Positions 1 to 7,555 of a DNA stretch of 15,971 nucleotides are shown one piece after another. Below the pieces are notes generated by a model. It made no database searches, was not told where the DNA came from, and worked only from the letters and a program-made list of their open reading frames with translations. Position numbers and translations under genes: made by a program. This DNA comes from an uncultured Oscillospiraceae bacterium. GTDB lineage: Bacteria > Bacillota > Clostridia > Oscillospirales > Oscillospiraceae. The stretch is from positions 1 through 15,971 of the forward strand of contig CAKTKF010000005.1 of NCBI GenBank assembly GCA_934569215.1. The letters are read 5' to 3'. Position 1 is the stretch's first letter. Each line of letters begins with the position of its first letter.

Positions 1-250
1 CCTGCCCCAGGGCGGTTAGGAAAATCACCGGTGTGGTGATCCCCTCCCGGCGAAGCTGACGCAGGAGCGTCAGTCCGTCCTTTCCGGGCAGCATCCGGTC
101 AAGGATGATCAGGTCATGGGCTTGCTGACGCGCCCAGAGCATCCCCTCGTCCCCGTCCCGGCAAATATCCACTTCAAATCCGTCCTGCCGCAGCTGATAG
201 CTCAGCGACAGGCACAGGCTTTCGTCATCCTCAATGAGCAGCAGACGCAT
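1..250 (-). CDS. OmpR-type response regulator, receiver domain only (cut by left edge)
   Basis: Partial gene: only the first 83 residues are in the window; the rest, presumably a DNA-binding domain, lies to the left. The visible part is a CheY-like receiver domain that accepts phosphate from a sensor kinase. It begins MRLLLIEDDE (acidic pocket at residues 8-10), has the likely phospho-acceptor Asp51 in ILDRMLPGKDG and the conserved Thr79 in VIFLTA. The start at 250 is preceded by AGGAGG seven bases upstream. It overlaps the 3' end of the MacB-like gene by 20 bases, so it belongs to the ABC/HlyD operon and may control it. A partner kinase would be expected next, outside the window. Placement in the OmpR family is inferred from the receiver sequence; the effector domain is not visible. 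Confidence 0.9.
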   Translation of the reverse strand, partial: MRLLLIEDDESLCLSLSYQLRQDGFEVDICRDGDEGMLWARQQAHDLIILDRMLPGKDGLTLLRQLRREGITTPVIFLTALGQ

Positions 251-1166
251 GGCACGCCCTCCTTCCGCCCCAGACCGCCGCAAGCGTCCCGGTCAAGGTA
301 CATATAACCGATTTTACCATATCCAGTTCCATTTGCAATGCCCATTCCCCGGAACTTGCCATTAAGATTGCTGTAAGATTTTTCCTATGGCTCTGAAACC
401 AGCTTCCCCAGAAGGAAAAATCCGACCACATGGAGGGAATGGCGTCCTTCGGGACGATCACCCGGCTGCCCAGCAGGACCGCGCCAACCAGTGCCGCCAG
501 CCACGCAAGGCGTTTCCTTTTGTCGCCGACTCTGCGGCAAACAAGTACCAGAAGCGCCCACAATGGAAGCAAGGTCAGGTTTTTCGTGAAAATAAGCAGC
601 GGGTAAAAATTCAGAATTTCCCCAGTCAGGCTGTGGCGCAGGAGAAATTGTTCTGCCATCTGCACCCCGTTCTCGTTCCATCCGGCGAGGATGCAGCGGT
701 CCAAAACTGCATCCTCCCCCGCCGAAACCAGCGCCGTGGGCGTTTGCAGCGGGACAGTTCCCAGCGCCGCATGGGTCTTCCCTTCCATCAAAACCTCCTG
801 CACACCCAGACGATCGGTACCGAACAGAGTTTGCGCCGTCTGCTTGTCCAGCAGGCATCCCTCCTGCCAGGAAAGGGCTTCCGCCCCCAGCAGCCCGCCG
901 TTGCCGTACAGCGAGACAACCGTCACCTGCGCCGTTCGTCCCGTGTCCTGGCAGCGCAAAGTTGCGTCCTCGGAAACGGCGTAGAAGCAGAAGCCCAGAG
1001 GGTCTTCCATTTCCTGCTCCCGCCGGGAAATCTCCGCCACTTCCGCCGCCGTGACTCCCCTGTCCAGAAGCAGATAAATCCCGTTTCCCTTCTGTTCCGC
1101 CGTGTGGGCAAACAACAGCGAGGCGGCGTAAAGTGCCGCCGCCAGCACCCAGAAAATTCGTTTCAT
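231..1166 (-). CDS. MacB/FtsX-like ABC permease-type membrane protein without ATPase
   Basis: 311 residues. One membrane segment near residues 4-20 is followed by an extracellular domain of about 165 residues, then three more hydrophobic segments (about 187-209, 219-238, 283-300). This TM1, large outer domain, TM2-4 layout is that of MacB/FtsX-type permeases. The stretch around residues 104-137 (GCLLDKQTAQTLFGTDRLG) resembles the MacB periplasmic core motif. It is shorter than a usual MacB permease (about 400 residues) and there is no ATPase domain. The start overlaps the HlyD-like gene in ATGA, and its end overlaps the response regulator gene. It probably works with the adaptor in export or as a sensing element. 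The assignment rests on topology and a weak motif, so an unrelated membrane protein is possible. Confidence 0.65.
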   Translation of the reverse strand: MKRIFWVLAAALYAASLLFAHTAEQKGNGIYLLLDRGVTAAEVAEISRREQEMEDPLGFCFYAVSEDATLRCQDTGRTAQVTVVSLYGNGGLLGAEALSWQEGCLLDKQTAQTLFGTDRLGVQEVLMEGKTHAALGTVPLQTPTALVSAGEDAVLDRCILAGWNENGVQMAEQFLLRHSLTGEILNFYPLLIFTKNLTLLPLWALLVLVCRRVGDKRKRLAWLAALVGAVLLGSRVIVPKDAIPSMWSDFSFWGSWFQSHRKNLTAILMASSGEWALQMELDMVKSVICTLTGTLAAVWGGRRACHASAAH

Positions 1167-2773
1167 TCCACCCGCACCCGGCTTCCGCTGTCCACCGCCC
1201 GGTCGGCGCTGACGATGACCGGCTTATCTCCCAGCCCCCCCGCTTCCAGCGCCGCCGTCGTGTCGTTTTTATCCAGCACCGTCACCATGACTTTCACCGC
1301 CTGGGTCTGCTTTCCAAGCACCGTGTTCACGGTTTCCACCGTCAGGATGTAGGGCTGGTTCCGGGCATCCATGTGGAGCGCCGTCAGGGGAACACAGCAG
1401 GCGTAGCCTTGAGATTTCCGCGTGAAGCTCAGCTCCATCCCGGCGCCCAGGGGAATTTCCGCCGAGGGAACGGATACCGTGACCGTCGCTCCCGATTCCT
1501 TGGGGGAAAAGGCAATCACCGGCAAATCCTCATATTCCTTCCCGGTGCTTTCCAGCCGCAGCGTCACCTGATCGCCGGTGCCGATGTACTTGCTCTGCTC
1601 CTGGGTCAGCTCCGCCGTGAACTTCCAGCCCTGACTGGTGTCCGCCAGCAATAGCGCCGTGGTATCCGACGTCATCTGGCCTGTGCGGACATAACAGGCC
1701 GTGACGACGCCGTCCGCGGGCGCGAGGACTTTCCCCTCCCCGTCCCGGAGGGCTTCCAGCTTCTCAAGCTCCGCCGCCATCTGGTCATAGGTGATCTGGC
1801 CAATCTGGGCGCTGTTGCTGCTGCCGTTTGGGAGGGATGCCGTCTGCACCGCCTGCCCGTAGGTTCTGATTGCATCGTCTAACTCCTCCGACGCCTGCTC
1901 ATAGGTCTGCTTCGCCCGCTCCAATGCGACCAGAAGCTCCTGCTCCGTGGGGCGGGTGCCGGGGGTATAGCTGTCCAGCGCCTGCCGCGCCTGGGCTGCC
2001 GCCGTCTGGGCATCGGAGAGCTTCTGCTGGGCGGTCTGGATACGGGGCGCGTATTCCGCCTCCACCTGCTGCCGGATGGCTTCCTGTTCCTCCGGGGTCA
2101 GGGGATCCTCGCCAGTGTTCGCCTGATCGATGGCCTGCCCGATGGCCGTCTGGCACTCTTGTTCCAGGGCAGTCAATTCGCTCTGTGCCTGGGTGACGGC
2201 GGCCTCCGCCTCCTGACAGGCCTGTTTCAGTTTTGCTTTCTGCTCCGCATCCCCGGAGACGCCGGCGTAGTAATCGTCCAGCGCCTTCTGGGCGTTGTCC
2301 ATCGCCGTCTGCGCCTGAGACAGCTTTTTATCCGCGCCGGATACCGCCGCGTCGTAATTTTCCTCCGCCTGGGATTTGGCGTTCTCCCGCTGCTGCGCCA
2401 TGGCGCTGTTCTGGCTCCAGGCGTCCTGCACGGTCAGCTGCTGCTTGCGAAGCTCCTGGGTCTGGGTCGTGATCTTTTCTTCCAGATAGTCCATATCCAG
2501 CAGAAACAGCACATCCCCCGCCTTGACCTGCTGCCCTTCCGACGCCATCACCGCGCCGACCCGCAGTCCGGGCTGGGTGATGACCGCGATATCCTGATTC
2601 TGGGCGGTTTTTCCCGTCACGCGAACGGAATGATCGACGGTTCCTTTTGTGGGCAGCGCCGTCCGCACCGCCGCCGTTCCGCCCTGATACACGGCTCGGG
2701 ACAGCAGCGTAAACAGCACCATCACGCCGAAGAAAATCCCCACGGCCTTGAGTAATGTTTCCTTTTTCATCAT
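1163..2773 (-). CDS. HlyD/MacA-family efflux adaptor with long coiled coil
   Basis: 536 residues. An N-terminal membrane anchor (about 11-26) is followed by the first half of a barrel-sandwich (biotinyl/lipoyl-like) domain at about 45-95. A long Gln/Ala/Glu-rich coiled coil covers about 97-345. The second barrel half starts at VLAPADGVVTACYVRTGQ (about 349-366), and beta-barrel and membrane-proximal regions run to the C terminus. This is the standard HlyD/MacA order. In cells with one membrane such proteins pair with MacB-type transporters to move substrates outward. The coiled coil is long for a MacA-type protein and could span part of the cell wall. The start overlaps the MalG-like gene in ATGA, with GGAGG six bases upstream; a second ATG follows at 2770. 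The MacB-like gene directly downstream is the likely partner. Confidence 0.9.
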   Translation of the reverse strand: MMKKETLLKAVGIFFGVMVLFTLLSRAVYQGGTAAVRTALPTKGTVDHSVRVTGKTAQNQDIAVITQPGLRVGAVMASEGQQVKAGDVLFLLDMDYLEEKITTQTQELRKQQLTVQDAWSQNSAMAQQRENAKSQAEENYDAAVSGADKKLSQAQTAMDNAQKALDDYYAGVSGDAEQKAKLKQACQEAEAAVTQAQSELTALEQECQTAIGQAIDQANTGEDPLTPEEQEAIRQQVEAEYAPRIQTAQQKLSDAQTAAAQARQALDSYTPGTRPTEQELLVALERAKQTYEQASEELDDAIRTYGQAVQTASLPNGSSNSAQIGQITYDQMAAELEKLEALRDGEGKVLAPADGVVTACYVRTGQMTSDTTALLLADTSQGWKFTAELTQEQSKYIGTGDQVTLRLESTGKEYEDLPVIAFSPKESGATVTVSVPSAEIPLGAGMELSFTRKSQGYACCVPLTALHMDARNQPYILTVETVNTVLGKQTQAVKVMVTVLDKNDTTAALEAGGLGDKPVIVSADRAVDSGSRVRVE

Positions 2774-3609
2774 TCTTTTCCTCCCGGCAAGGCAATTCCC
2801 TGCTCCAAGTCATCCTGACACAGCCCGAACAGCAGCAGCGCCGGAATGAGCATCAGAAACGCCGATGCAAACCCCAGTCCGGCATCGGACAAGGTCGTCT
2901 CCGGCAAGAACAGGGACAGCGGCCACAGCGAGCGATCCTTCAAAAACGTCATGGGCTGCTCGATCAGATTCCAGATATCCAGAAAGCTGAGAATGCCCAC
3001 GCTCAGAAGCCCCGGCAAGCCCATGGGCAAGCCGATATAGCGGAATATCTGCCACTCCCCCGCCCCGTCCAGCCGCGCCGCTTCCAGCACTTCCTCCGGC
3101 ACGGCGTGGAAAAAGCGGCTCAGCAGAAACACCGGATAAGCAGAGAAAATCCCCGGTAAAATCACCGCCCAGAGGGTGTTCAACAGCCCCAGCGCCCGCA
3201 GCACCAGATACTCCGGGTACATCAGCACCTGAAAGGGCAGCAGCATCAGCACCATATACAGCCCGCCCAGCTGCTTTTCCCCCGGCAAATGCAGCTTTGC
3301 CAGCGCCCAGCCTGCGGGAACCGCAAAAAGGAACTGCCCCAGCAGCGTTCCCACGGCAATGGCAACGGAATTCCAGAACATGGGGAAAAAGGACGGAGTA
3401 TCCAGCAGCACCTGCACCAGGGAGCGAAGCGTTGGGCTTCGGGGCAGCGCCGTCCACCGGGCGAAGCCCTCGCCGTCTGCCAGAACGGGGCGCAGATTTT
3501 CCTTTAACTCCCAGGACGCCGAAAACGTTCCGGTCACGGCGATCCAAATCGGCAAAAGCAAACACGCCGCCACCAACGCCAGAAGCAAAAACAGGATGAT
3601 TTTCTTCAT
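2770..3609 (-). CDS. Carbohydrate-type ABC transporter permease, MalG-like
   Basis: 279 residues with about six membrane segments. It carries the EAA loop that docks the importer ATPase at about residues 175-195 (LEAARLDGAGEWQIFRYIGL, with conserved Glu-Ala-Ala and Gly). The N-terminal segment followed by a large outer loop fits the MalG/UgpE (binding-protein-dependent inner membrane component, CUT1) group. It starts two bases after the stop of the MalF-like gene, and its stop overlaps the HlyD gene start, so all three should be translated together. In this family it forms a heterodimer with the MalF-like partner and takes substrate from an outer binding protein. Neither that protein nor the ATPase is in the window, so the substrate is unknown and sugar uptake is only the family default. 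Confidence 0.9.
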   Translation of the reverse strand: MKKIILFLLLALVAACLLLPIWIAVTGTFSASWELKENLRPVLADGEGFARWTALPRSPTLRSLVQVLLDTPSFFPMFWNSVAIAVGTLLGQFLFAVPAGWALAKLHLPGEKQLGGLYMVLMLLPFQVLMYPEYLVLRALGLLNTLWAVILPGIFSAYPVFLLSRFFHAVPEEVLEAARLDGAGEWQIFRYIGLPMGLPGLLSVGILSFLDIWNLIEQPMTFLKDRSLWPLSLFLPETTLSDAGLGFASAFLMLIPALLLFGLCQDDLEQGIALPGGKE

Positions 3610-3611
3610 TT

Positions 3612-4451
3612 CTACTTCTCTTCCCTCCAGCTGCGCCGCAGCAGCGCGATCAGCCCAAACACCACCGCGCTTACCATCACGGAAGCGGCGGCGATTTTGT
3701 CATAGTCCAGGTCACGGAACCAGTTATTGTAGAGGTGCTGCACCAAATACATCCGCTCCTGGGGGTAGTCCCCCGCCACGAGCCACGCCTCCCGGAACAC
3801 CTTGAAGGAATTCAGCAGCGACAGCACGCCGATGGAATAGGCGTAGCCCTTCAGATTGGGCAGGGTCATGTAGAAAAAGCTCTGCACGTCGCTTGCGCCG
3901 TCCACCCGCGCCGCTTCGTAAATGCTGTCGGGGACTGCCCCCAGCGCCGCCGTCCAAAGCACCACCGTGTAGCCCAGATTCTTCCACAAATAGCTGATGA
4001 CCAGCATCCAGAAGGAAGCGTCAGACCCCATCCAGTTGACCGTTTGCAGGCGAAGCCCCTGGGCAAACGCGTTCAAAAGTCCGTTCTGATGAAACAGCAG
4101 CTTCCAGACCAGCACCACGGACGCGGCCGGCACTGCCATAGGCAGCAGAAAAGCGCCCCGCAGCTGCCGTCCGCCCCAGACCCGTCTCAGCCCAAGCGCC
4201 AGAAGCAGGGACAGGCACAGCAGCAGCGGAATACACGCCACCATGAACCGCCCCGTATTCCAGGCCGCCAGACGAAAGGCACGGTTTTCCACCACGGTGC
4301 GAAAATTTTGCAGTCCGACCCATTTGCCGCCGATGACCGACCGGAACGCCCCCACCAGCACCTCCAGCATGGGGATCAAGGCGAACACCGCCACGCCCAG
4401 AAAATTCGGCAGCAAAAACAGCCAGCGCCCCCAACCTTTTCCTTTTTTCAC
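3612..4451 (-). CDS. Carbohydrate-type ABC transporter permease, MalF-like
   Basis: 279 residues, about six membrane segments. The EAA loop lies at about residues 178-198 (YEAARVDGASDVQSFFYMTL). The C-terminal part around 217-255 (KVFREAWLVAGDYPQERMYL and beyond) matches the usual sequence of sugar ABC permeases of the CUT1 group. The start is a GTG at 4451 with GGGAAAG a few bases upstream; an in-frame TGA just upstream rules out a longer ATG start. It is the first gene of the ABC/HlyD operon, downstream of a probable extended -10 promoter and a response-regulator-like direct repeat. It should pair with the MalG-like protein. No binding protein or ATPase gene is next to it, unlike most CUT1 operons. 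Confidence 0.9.
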   Translation of the reverse strand: MKKGKGWGRWLFLLPNFLGVAVFALIPMLEVLVGAFRSVIGGKWVGLQNFRTVVENRAFRLAAWNTGRFMVACIPLLLCLSLLLALGLRRVWGGRQLRGAFLLPMAVPAASVVLVWKLLFHQNGLLNAFAQGLRLQTVNWMGSDASFWMLVISYLWKNLGYTVVLWTAALGAVPDSIYEAARVDGASDVQSFFYMTLPNLKGYAYSIGVLSLLNSFKVFREAWLVAGDYPQERMYLVQHLYNNWFRDLDYDKIAAASVMVSAVVFGLIALLRRSWREEK

Positions 4452-4484
4452 GTTCTTTCCCGTCCCATATCATTTTTTGACGTA

Positions 4485-4490
4485 AGCATA
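4485..4490 (-). promoter_or_regulatory. Probable extended -10 promoter of the ABC/HlyD operon
   Basis: On the minus strand TGGTATGCT gives an extended -10 (TGN plus TATGCT). No recognisable -35 hexamer lies 16-18 bases upstream; that position is occupied by the TTAGAG direct repeat. This is the arrangement expected of an activator-dependent promoter. The first start codon lies 33 bases downstream of the -10. Inferred from sequence only. Confidence 0.45.
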
Positions 4491-4500
4491 CCACGGTAAT

Positions 4501-4517
4501 CTCTAAAGCGGCTCTAA
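4501..4517 (-). promoter_or_regulatory. Direct repeat TTAGAG-N5-TTAGAG, likely response-regulator box
   Basis: Read on the minus strand, TTAGAG is repeated exactly after CCGCT, a period of 11 bases. Tandem hexamers one helical turn apart are the usual binding site form for OmpR-family regulators (for example PhoP- and CpxR-type boxes). The repeat sits at the -35 position of the likely promoter, ten bases upstream of its -10. The operon itself encodes a response regulator (1-250), the natural candidate binder. Confidence 0.5.
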
Positions 4518-4545
4518 TCTTGTGCCGTCCGCAAAGCATCCGTAA

Positions 4546-4589
4546 AAAATGCCGGAACAGCCTGAAAATTCAGGCCGTTCCGGCATTTT
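4546..4589 (-). terminator. Strong intrinsic terminator of the ATC-hydrolase operon
   Basis: A 13-bp stem (4546-4558 with 4577-4589), one A/C mismatch, then a 6-bp inner stem (4560-4565 with 4570-4575) and a 4-base loop. On the minus strand the run of six T at 4549-4544 provides the U-tract. It begins ten bases after the stop codon of the last ATC-hydrolase-like gene and separates that operon from the ABC/HlyD operon. On the plus strand the T-run is shorter, so mainly one direction is expected. Confidence 0.9.
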
Positions 4590-4598
4590 AAGTAACGT

Positions 4599-5225
4599 TT
4601 ATTCCTTATTCCCCGTGATGTAATAGTCGCAGTATTCCCCGCCTGCGGCGAGGGTCTGCTTGCGGTGCAGGACGCCGTGCTGTAACGTGATCATGACGTT
4701 ATCCAGCTCGCAGAACAGCGGCATCAGCTCGGAAACACCCAGCTTTTGGGCGTAGGTGCAGATGGGACACCGGGTGATGCGGTAATAGCACGCACCCTCG
4801 TGAGGCTGACCCACGAAGTCCACTTTGAAGGAGGTCGGGTACTGTTTTTCCTTTTCCGGCGTGTACCACTTATAATACCTGACGACGCTTTTCTTGTTCT
4901 CCGCCTTGCCCTTGTCCGTGTTCAGGTCGGTTTTCGCAAAATACCACTTGATGTGATACAATGAACGCCGCATCATCTCCTGCACGTCCTCCGGCGGAAT
5001 TTTCTTGCCGCTGGCCACATAGGGCGCGACGAAAGCCAGAGCGAACAGCTCGTTATAGGCCATGGGATTGTCGCCGCCGATGTCGTCCGCATTTTTCACC
5101 AGCTTCCGGTAAACCTGCTTGCTCTTTTTCATGACCTCGGAAGCGTATTTTTTGTCGTATTTCTCCGCCAGGAACTTCTTCATGGGACTTTTGAACATCC
5201 AAAAATAAAAGCCGTTGTATTTCAT
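4599..5225 (-). CDS. ATC-hydrolase-like protein, copy 1 (PF14196 family)
   Basis: 208 residues, cytoplasmic, no signal peptide. The C-terminal signature is that of the L-2-amino-thiazoline-4-carboxylic acid hydrolase family: CPIC at 153-156, FCELD at 171-175 and GGEYCDY at 195-201. These give three conserved cysteines (153, 172, 199) and two conserved aspartates (175, 200). The founding enzyme of the family opens the thiazoline ring on the way to L-cysteine; most relatives have no tested function. The start at 5225 has GAGAGG nine bases upstream; a longer in-frame reading begins inside the neighbouring gene and is rejected. It is the last gene of the operon, 47 bases after copy 2, and is followed by a terminator. 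Family assignment is fairly sure; the substrate is unknown. Confidence 0.85.
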   Translation of the reverse strand: MKYNGFYFWMFKSPMKKFLAEKYDKKYASEVMKKSKQVYRKLVKNADDIGGDNPMAYNELFALAFVAPYVASGKKIPPEDVQEMMRRSLYHIKWYFAKTDLNTDKGKAENKKSVVRYYKWYTPEKEKQYPTSFKVDFVGQPHEGACYYRITRCPICTYAQKLGVSELMPLFCELDNVMITLQHGVLHRKQTLAAGGEYCDYYITGNKE

Positions 5226-5272
5226 TTCACATGTCCTCTCACGCTTTTTAGAAGCTTTGACCGCCGGGAAAT

Positions 5273-5932
5273 TCAAATTTCCTGCAAGTCCCTGTAATTC
5301 TCCAGCACCGGGCTTTTGTCCCCCACGTACCAGTAGTCGCAGCAGTCGCCGCCCAAGGCTTCGGTCTGGGTGCGGATCAGGCGCGCGTGCATGACTTCCG
5401 CCAGATAGTGATCCGTCCGACATAAGTAGGGCAGAAGTTCCCCGTAGCCGTGTTCCTTCGCGTGCTTGGCGATGGGGCATCCCACCAGGTGGAAGCAGAA
5501 GCCCTCGGTGCGGTGGTCGGGATTGATCTCCACCTTCCAGGTGTCCAGCCATTCGCCCTTCGCCTGATGCTCCGCCAGTGTCCGGTTGTACTTGGTGTAC
5601 ATATTTTCAAACAGCTTGTACGGCCACTTTGCCTTATTGCCGTCCACCAGCTTTCCGAGAAATTTCATTCTGTCCACTTCCCGGCGCTTGATTTTCAGGA
5701 AGGTTTCGCCGTCCAGCCGATGGTCGGTCGCTTCATAAAAGGCCAGAATGGTGAACCAGTCCAGCATGTTTTTCGCCATCATGTTTTCGCCAAGATCCGG
5801 CATGTCCTTCAGAAAATCCAGATAATACGCCTCGGTGCGCCGGAAAATCCCGTCAGCTTCGTCAAAATATGCCTCCCGGCAATACGCTTCGCAGGGCTTC
5901 CCGTACTGGGATTTGGCATAGGCTCTTTTCAT
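5273..5932 (-). CDS. ATC-hydrolase-like protein, copy 2 (PF14196 family)
   Basis: 219 residues from the ATG at 5932. It has the same C-terminal signature as copy 1: GCPIAKHA at 151-158, LCRTD at 170-174 and GGDCCDY at 194-200. Cysteines 152, 171 and 198 and aspartates 174 and 199 are conserved, but the second cysteine of the CPIC motif is Ala. The N-terminal two thirds is very different from copies 1 and 3. Start choice: a GTG at 5941 overlaps the upstream stop (GTGA) but lacks a ribosome site, while the ATG at 5932 has GGGTGA upstream and gives an MK start like the other copies. It is translationally coupled to the alpha/beta hydrolase. Probably a paralog with another substrate or a partner subunit; function unknown. 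Confidence 0.85.
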   Translation of the reverse strand: MKRAYAKSQYGKPCEAYCREAYFDEADGIFRRTEAYYLDFLKDMPDLGENMMAKNMLDWFTILAFYEATDHRLDGETFLKIKRREVDRMKFLGKLVDGNKAKWPYKLFENMYTKYNRTLAEHQAKGEWLDTWKVEINPDHRTEGFCFHLVGCPIAKHAKEHGYGELLPYLCRTDHYLAEVMHARLIRTQTEALGGDCCDYWYVGDKSPVLENYRDLQEI

Positions 5933-5937
5933 CACCG

Positions 5938-6792
5938 TCACCCGATCTGGCCGAGGAATTCCTGAATTGTCAGGATGTAGTCCCCCGTTTTCAGCACGGT
6001 GGACAGATGCCCTCCGGAAACGTAGGAAATTTTCGGGTTATGCATCAGCTTGATCAGGTCTTCCTGCATCTTGCCGGAGAAAAAGTCCTGATCAGGGAGA
6101 ATCAGCAGAATTTTGCCCTCCAGGGACGCAAAATCCGCCTCCGTCACCGGCTTCTGGTTCATAAAGTCGGCAAGCAGTCCGGAAATATGCACGTCCTTTT
6201 CCTGCTTGAAGTCCTTGAATATCGTCTCAAACATATCCCGTGCATAGGCAACTTCTTCCTTGCTCTCATTGCGGAGATGCCCCATACCGGCTTTGATGAG
6301 AGTGGGCTTGAGCTTTTCGTAATTGCAGCGCTTCATGTACCACAGCATGAGCGGCGCGAAGCGGTATTGCTTTTTCAGGCTTTTGATGGTATTTGCGTCC
6401 ATGCCGCCGGTGGAAATCAGGATCAGCCCGCCGGTCTGTCCCGGATACTTCTGGACGTAGATCTGCGCGATCATACCGCCGCCGCTTGCGCCCACGAAAA
6501 TGGGCTTTTCGATGCCCAGCTTTTTGAAAAAGGCGTGCATCCCCGTCACCAGCGCCTGATTGGTGGGCAGCTGCTGGGGATAGTCAAACAGCAAAACCTG
6601 GTCGTTCTGAGACAGGTCGTCCACATAGTCCATCCACATTTCCAGCGTGTTCATGCCGCCGTTCAGGAAGACAAGCGTTCTTCCGGCGTCATTGCCGCTC
6701 AGAATGTAGCGGAACACCGCGCCGTCCACCGTCACGGTCTGGCTGGGATATTTCGCTGCAAAATCATTTATTTTCTCAGAATATAACTTCAT
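5938..6792 (-). CDS. Alpha/beta hydrolase with complete triad
   Basis: 284 residues, no signal peptide. Alpha/beta hydrolase fold: oxyanion-region motif VFLNGGMN at 41-48, nucleophile elbow GASGG at 101-105 (Ser103), acid residue Asp234 or Asp236 in LPDQDFF, and His262 in SGGHLSTV. All triad residues are present in the right order, so it should be an active esterase, amidase or lyase-type enzyme. AAAGGAG lies seven bases before the ATG. A 67-base gap separates it from the upstream DUF6796-like gene, and its stop overlaps the possible GTG start of ATC-like copy 2. The substrate cannot be told from sequence. Its place between ATC-hydrolase-like genes suggests it acts in the same pathway. Confidence 0.9.
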   Translation of the reverse strand: MKLYSEKINDFAAKYPSQTVTVDGAVFRYILSGNDAGRTLVFLNGGMNTLEMWMDYVDDLSQNDQVLLFDYPQQLPTNQALVTGMHAFFKKLGIEKPIFVGASGGGMIAQIYVQKYPGQTGGLILISTGGMDANTIKSLKKQYRFAPLMLWYMKRCNYEKLKPTLIKAGMGHLRNESKEEVAYARDMFETIFKDFKQEKDVHISGLLADFMNQKPVTEADFASLEGKILLILPDQDFFSGKMQEDLIKLMHNPKISYVSGGHLSTVLKTGDYILTIQEFLGQIG

Positions 6793-6859
6793 AACCCTAC
6801 TCCTTTTACGTCCGCAGATAGCGGTATTTCAGCGATAATTTGAGTGCCGGACAGCCCTC

Positions 6860-7555
6860 TCAGTTGATTTTCATCCGCTTCGCCACAGCGAGCAGCCCGC
6901 CGAACATCCAGATATTTCCCACGCTGATCCATGCGCAGGTGATCGCATTAACCCACGGCTGGTTGCCGAACACATTCAACAGCATGGCCGCCGCCATGCC
7001 AACAGGCAGCGAAAACACCCAGCACCACTTCGGATAGGGTGTCAGTCCCTTTGCAAACACCTGAATCTGCGTGACCTCCAACACGGCAAAGAACACCCAG
7101 AACAAGGCGAAAGCGGGCAGTACAAAATACGCCGCGTATTTCAGCACAAGCGCTTCCGCAAGCCCGTACTTCGTCAGAAACACCATTGCGCACACCGGCA
7201 CATGGAAGCCGCAGCCGCCAAAGATCACATAGCCAAAAATCCCCGCCCGGTAGCGGTGGGCATATGCAGGGGCGCGCTCCGCCATCAAACGGTAGATGCC
7301 AAAATAGCACAGCCCCTCAATGGTGATGCCGAAAAGCCCCAGCATGGCCGCAGCGAAGATGCCGCCGTCAGAGAGGTCGGTATAGGCGGAGAGCATCCGG
7401 GAAATACCTGTTAGCGTTTCGTCCTCCACACCCCAGCCCAGAAGCATGTCCCCGACGAGTGTCAATATAGCGCCGAACAGCCCTACGCGAAACAAATGCG
7501 TAATGCGCGGCCAATCCAGCTGTCGGGAAATTCCAATGTCGTTGAAATCACTCAT
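6860..7555 (-). CDS. DUF6796-like six-helix membrane protein, full length
   Basis: 231 residues with six clear hydrophobic segments (about 24-45, 63-90, 103-123, 138-162, 173-194, 200-222). It ends just after the last helix. I recognise the style as the DUF6796 family of uncharacterised clostridial membrane proteins, with GAILTLVGDMLLGW in the first helix; the family name is from memory and less certain than the topology. The start overlaps ATC-like copy 3 in ATGA, so the two are co-translated. It could be a transporter-like or membrane-anchoring partner for the hydrolases; no catalytic motif is visible. A shorter relative lies at the start of the same operon (10740-11270). Confidence 0.75.
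   Translation of the reverse strand: MSDFNDIGISRQLDWPRITHLFRVGLFGAILTLVGDMLLGWGVEDETLTGISRMLSAYTDLSDGGIFAAAMLGLFGITIEGLCYFGIYRLMAERAPAYAHRYRAGIFGYVIFGGCGFHVPVCAMVFLTKYGLAEALVLKYAAYFVLPAFALFWVFFAVLEVTQIQVFAKGLTPYPKWCWVFSLPVGMAAAMLLNVFGNQPWVNAITCAWISVGNIWMFGGLLAVAKRMKIN

Noticed and set aside
387..1352. Plus-strand reading frame of 321 codons
   Set aside because: It lies opposite the MacB-like gene and the end of the HlyD gene; the translation is rich in Arg, Gln and Pro with no fold signature.
4599..5552. Longer 317-residue version of ATC-like copy 1
   Set aside because: The extra 109 residues lie out of frame inside ATC-like copy 2 and look like shadow sequence; the ATG at 5225 has its own ribosome site.
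6793..6859. Gap within the ATC operon as a possible internal promoter or terminator
   Set aside because: I see only a 4-bp stem and no convincing -35/-10 pair; it holds a good ribosome site for the next gene and nothing else.
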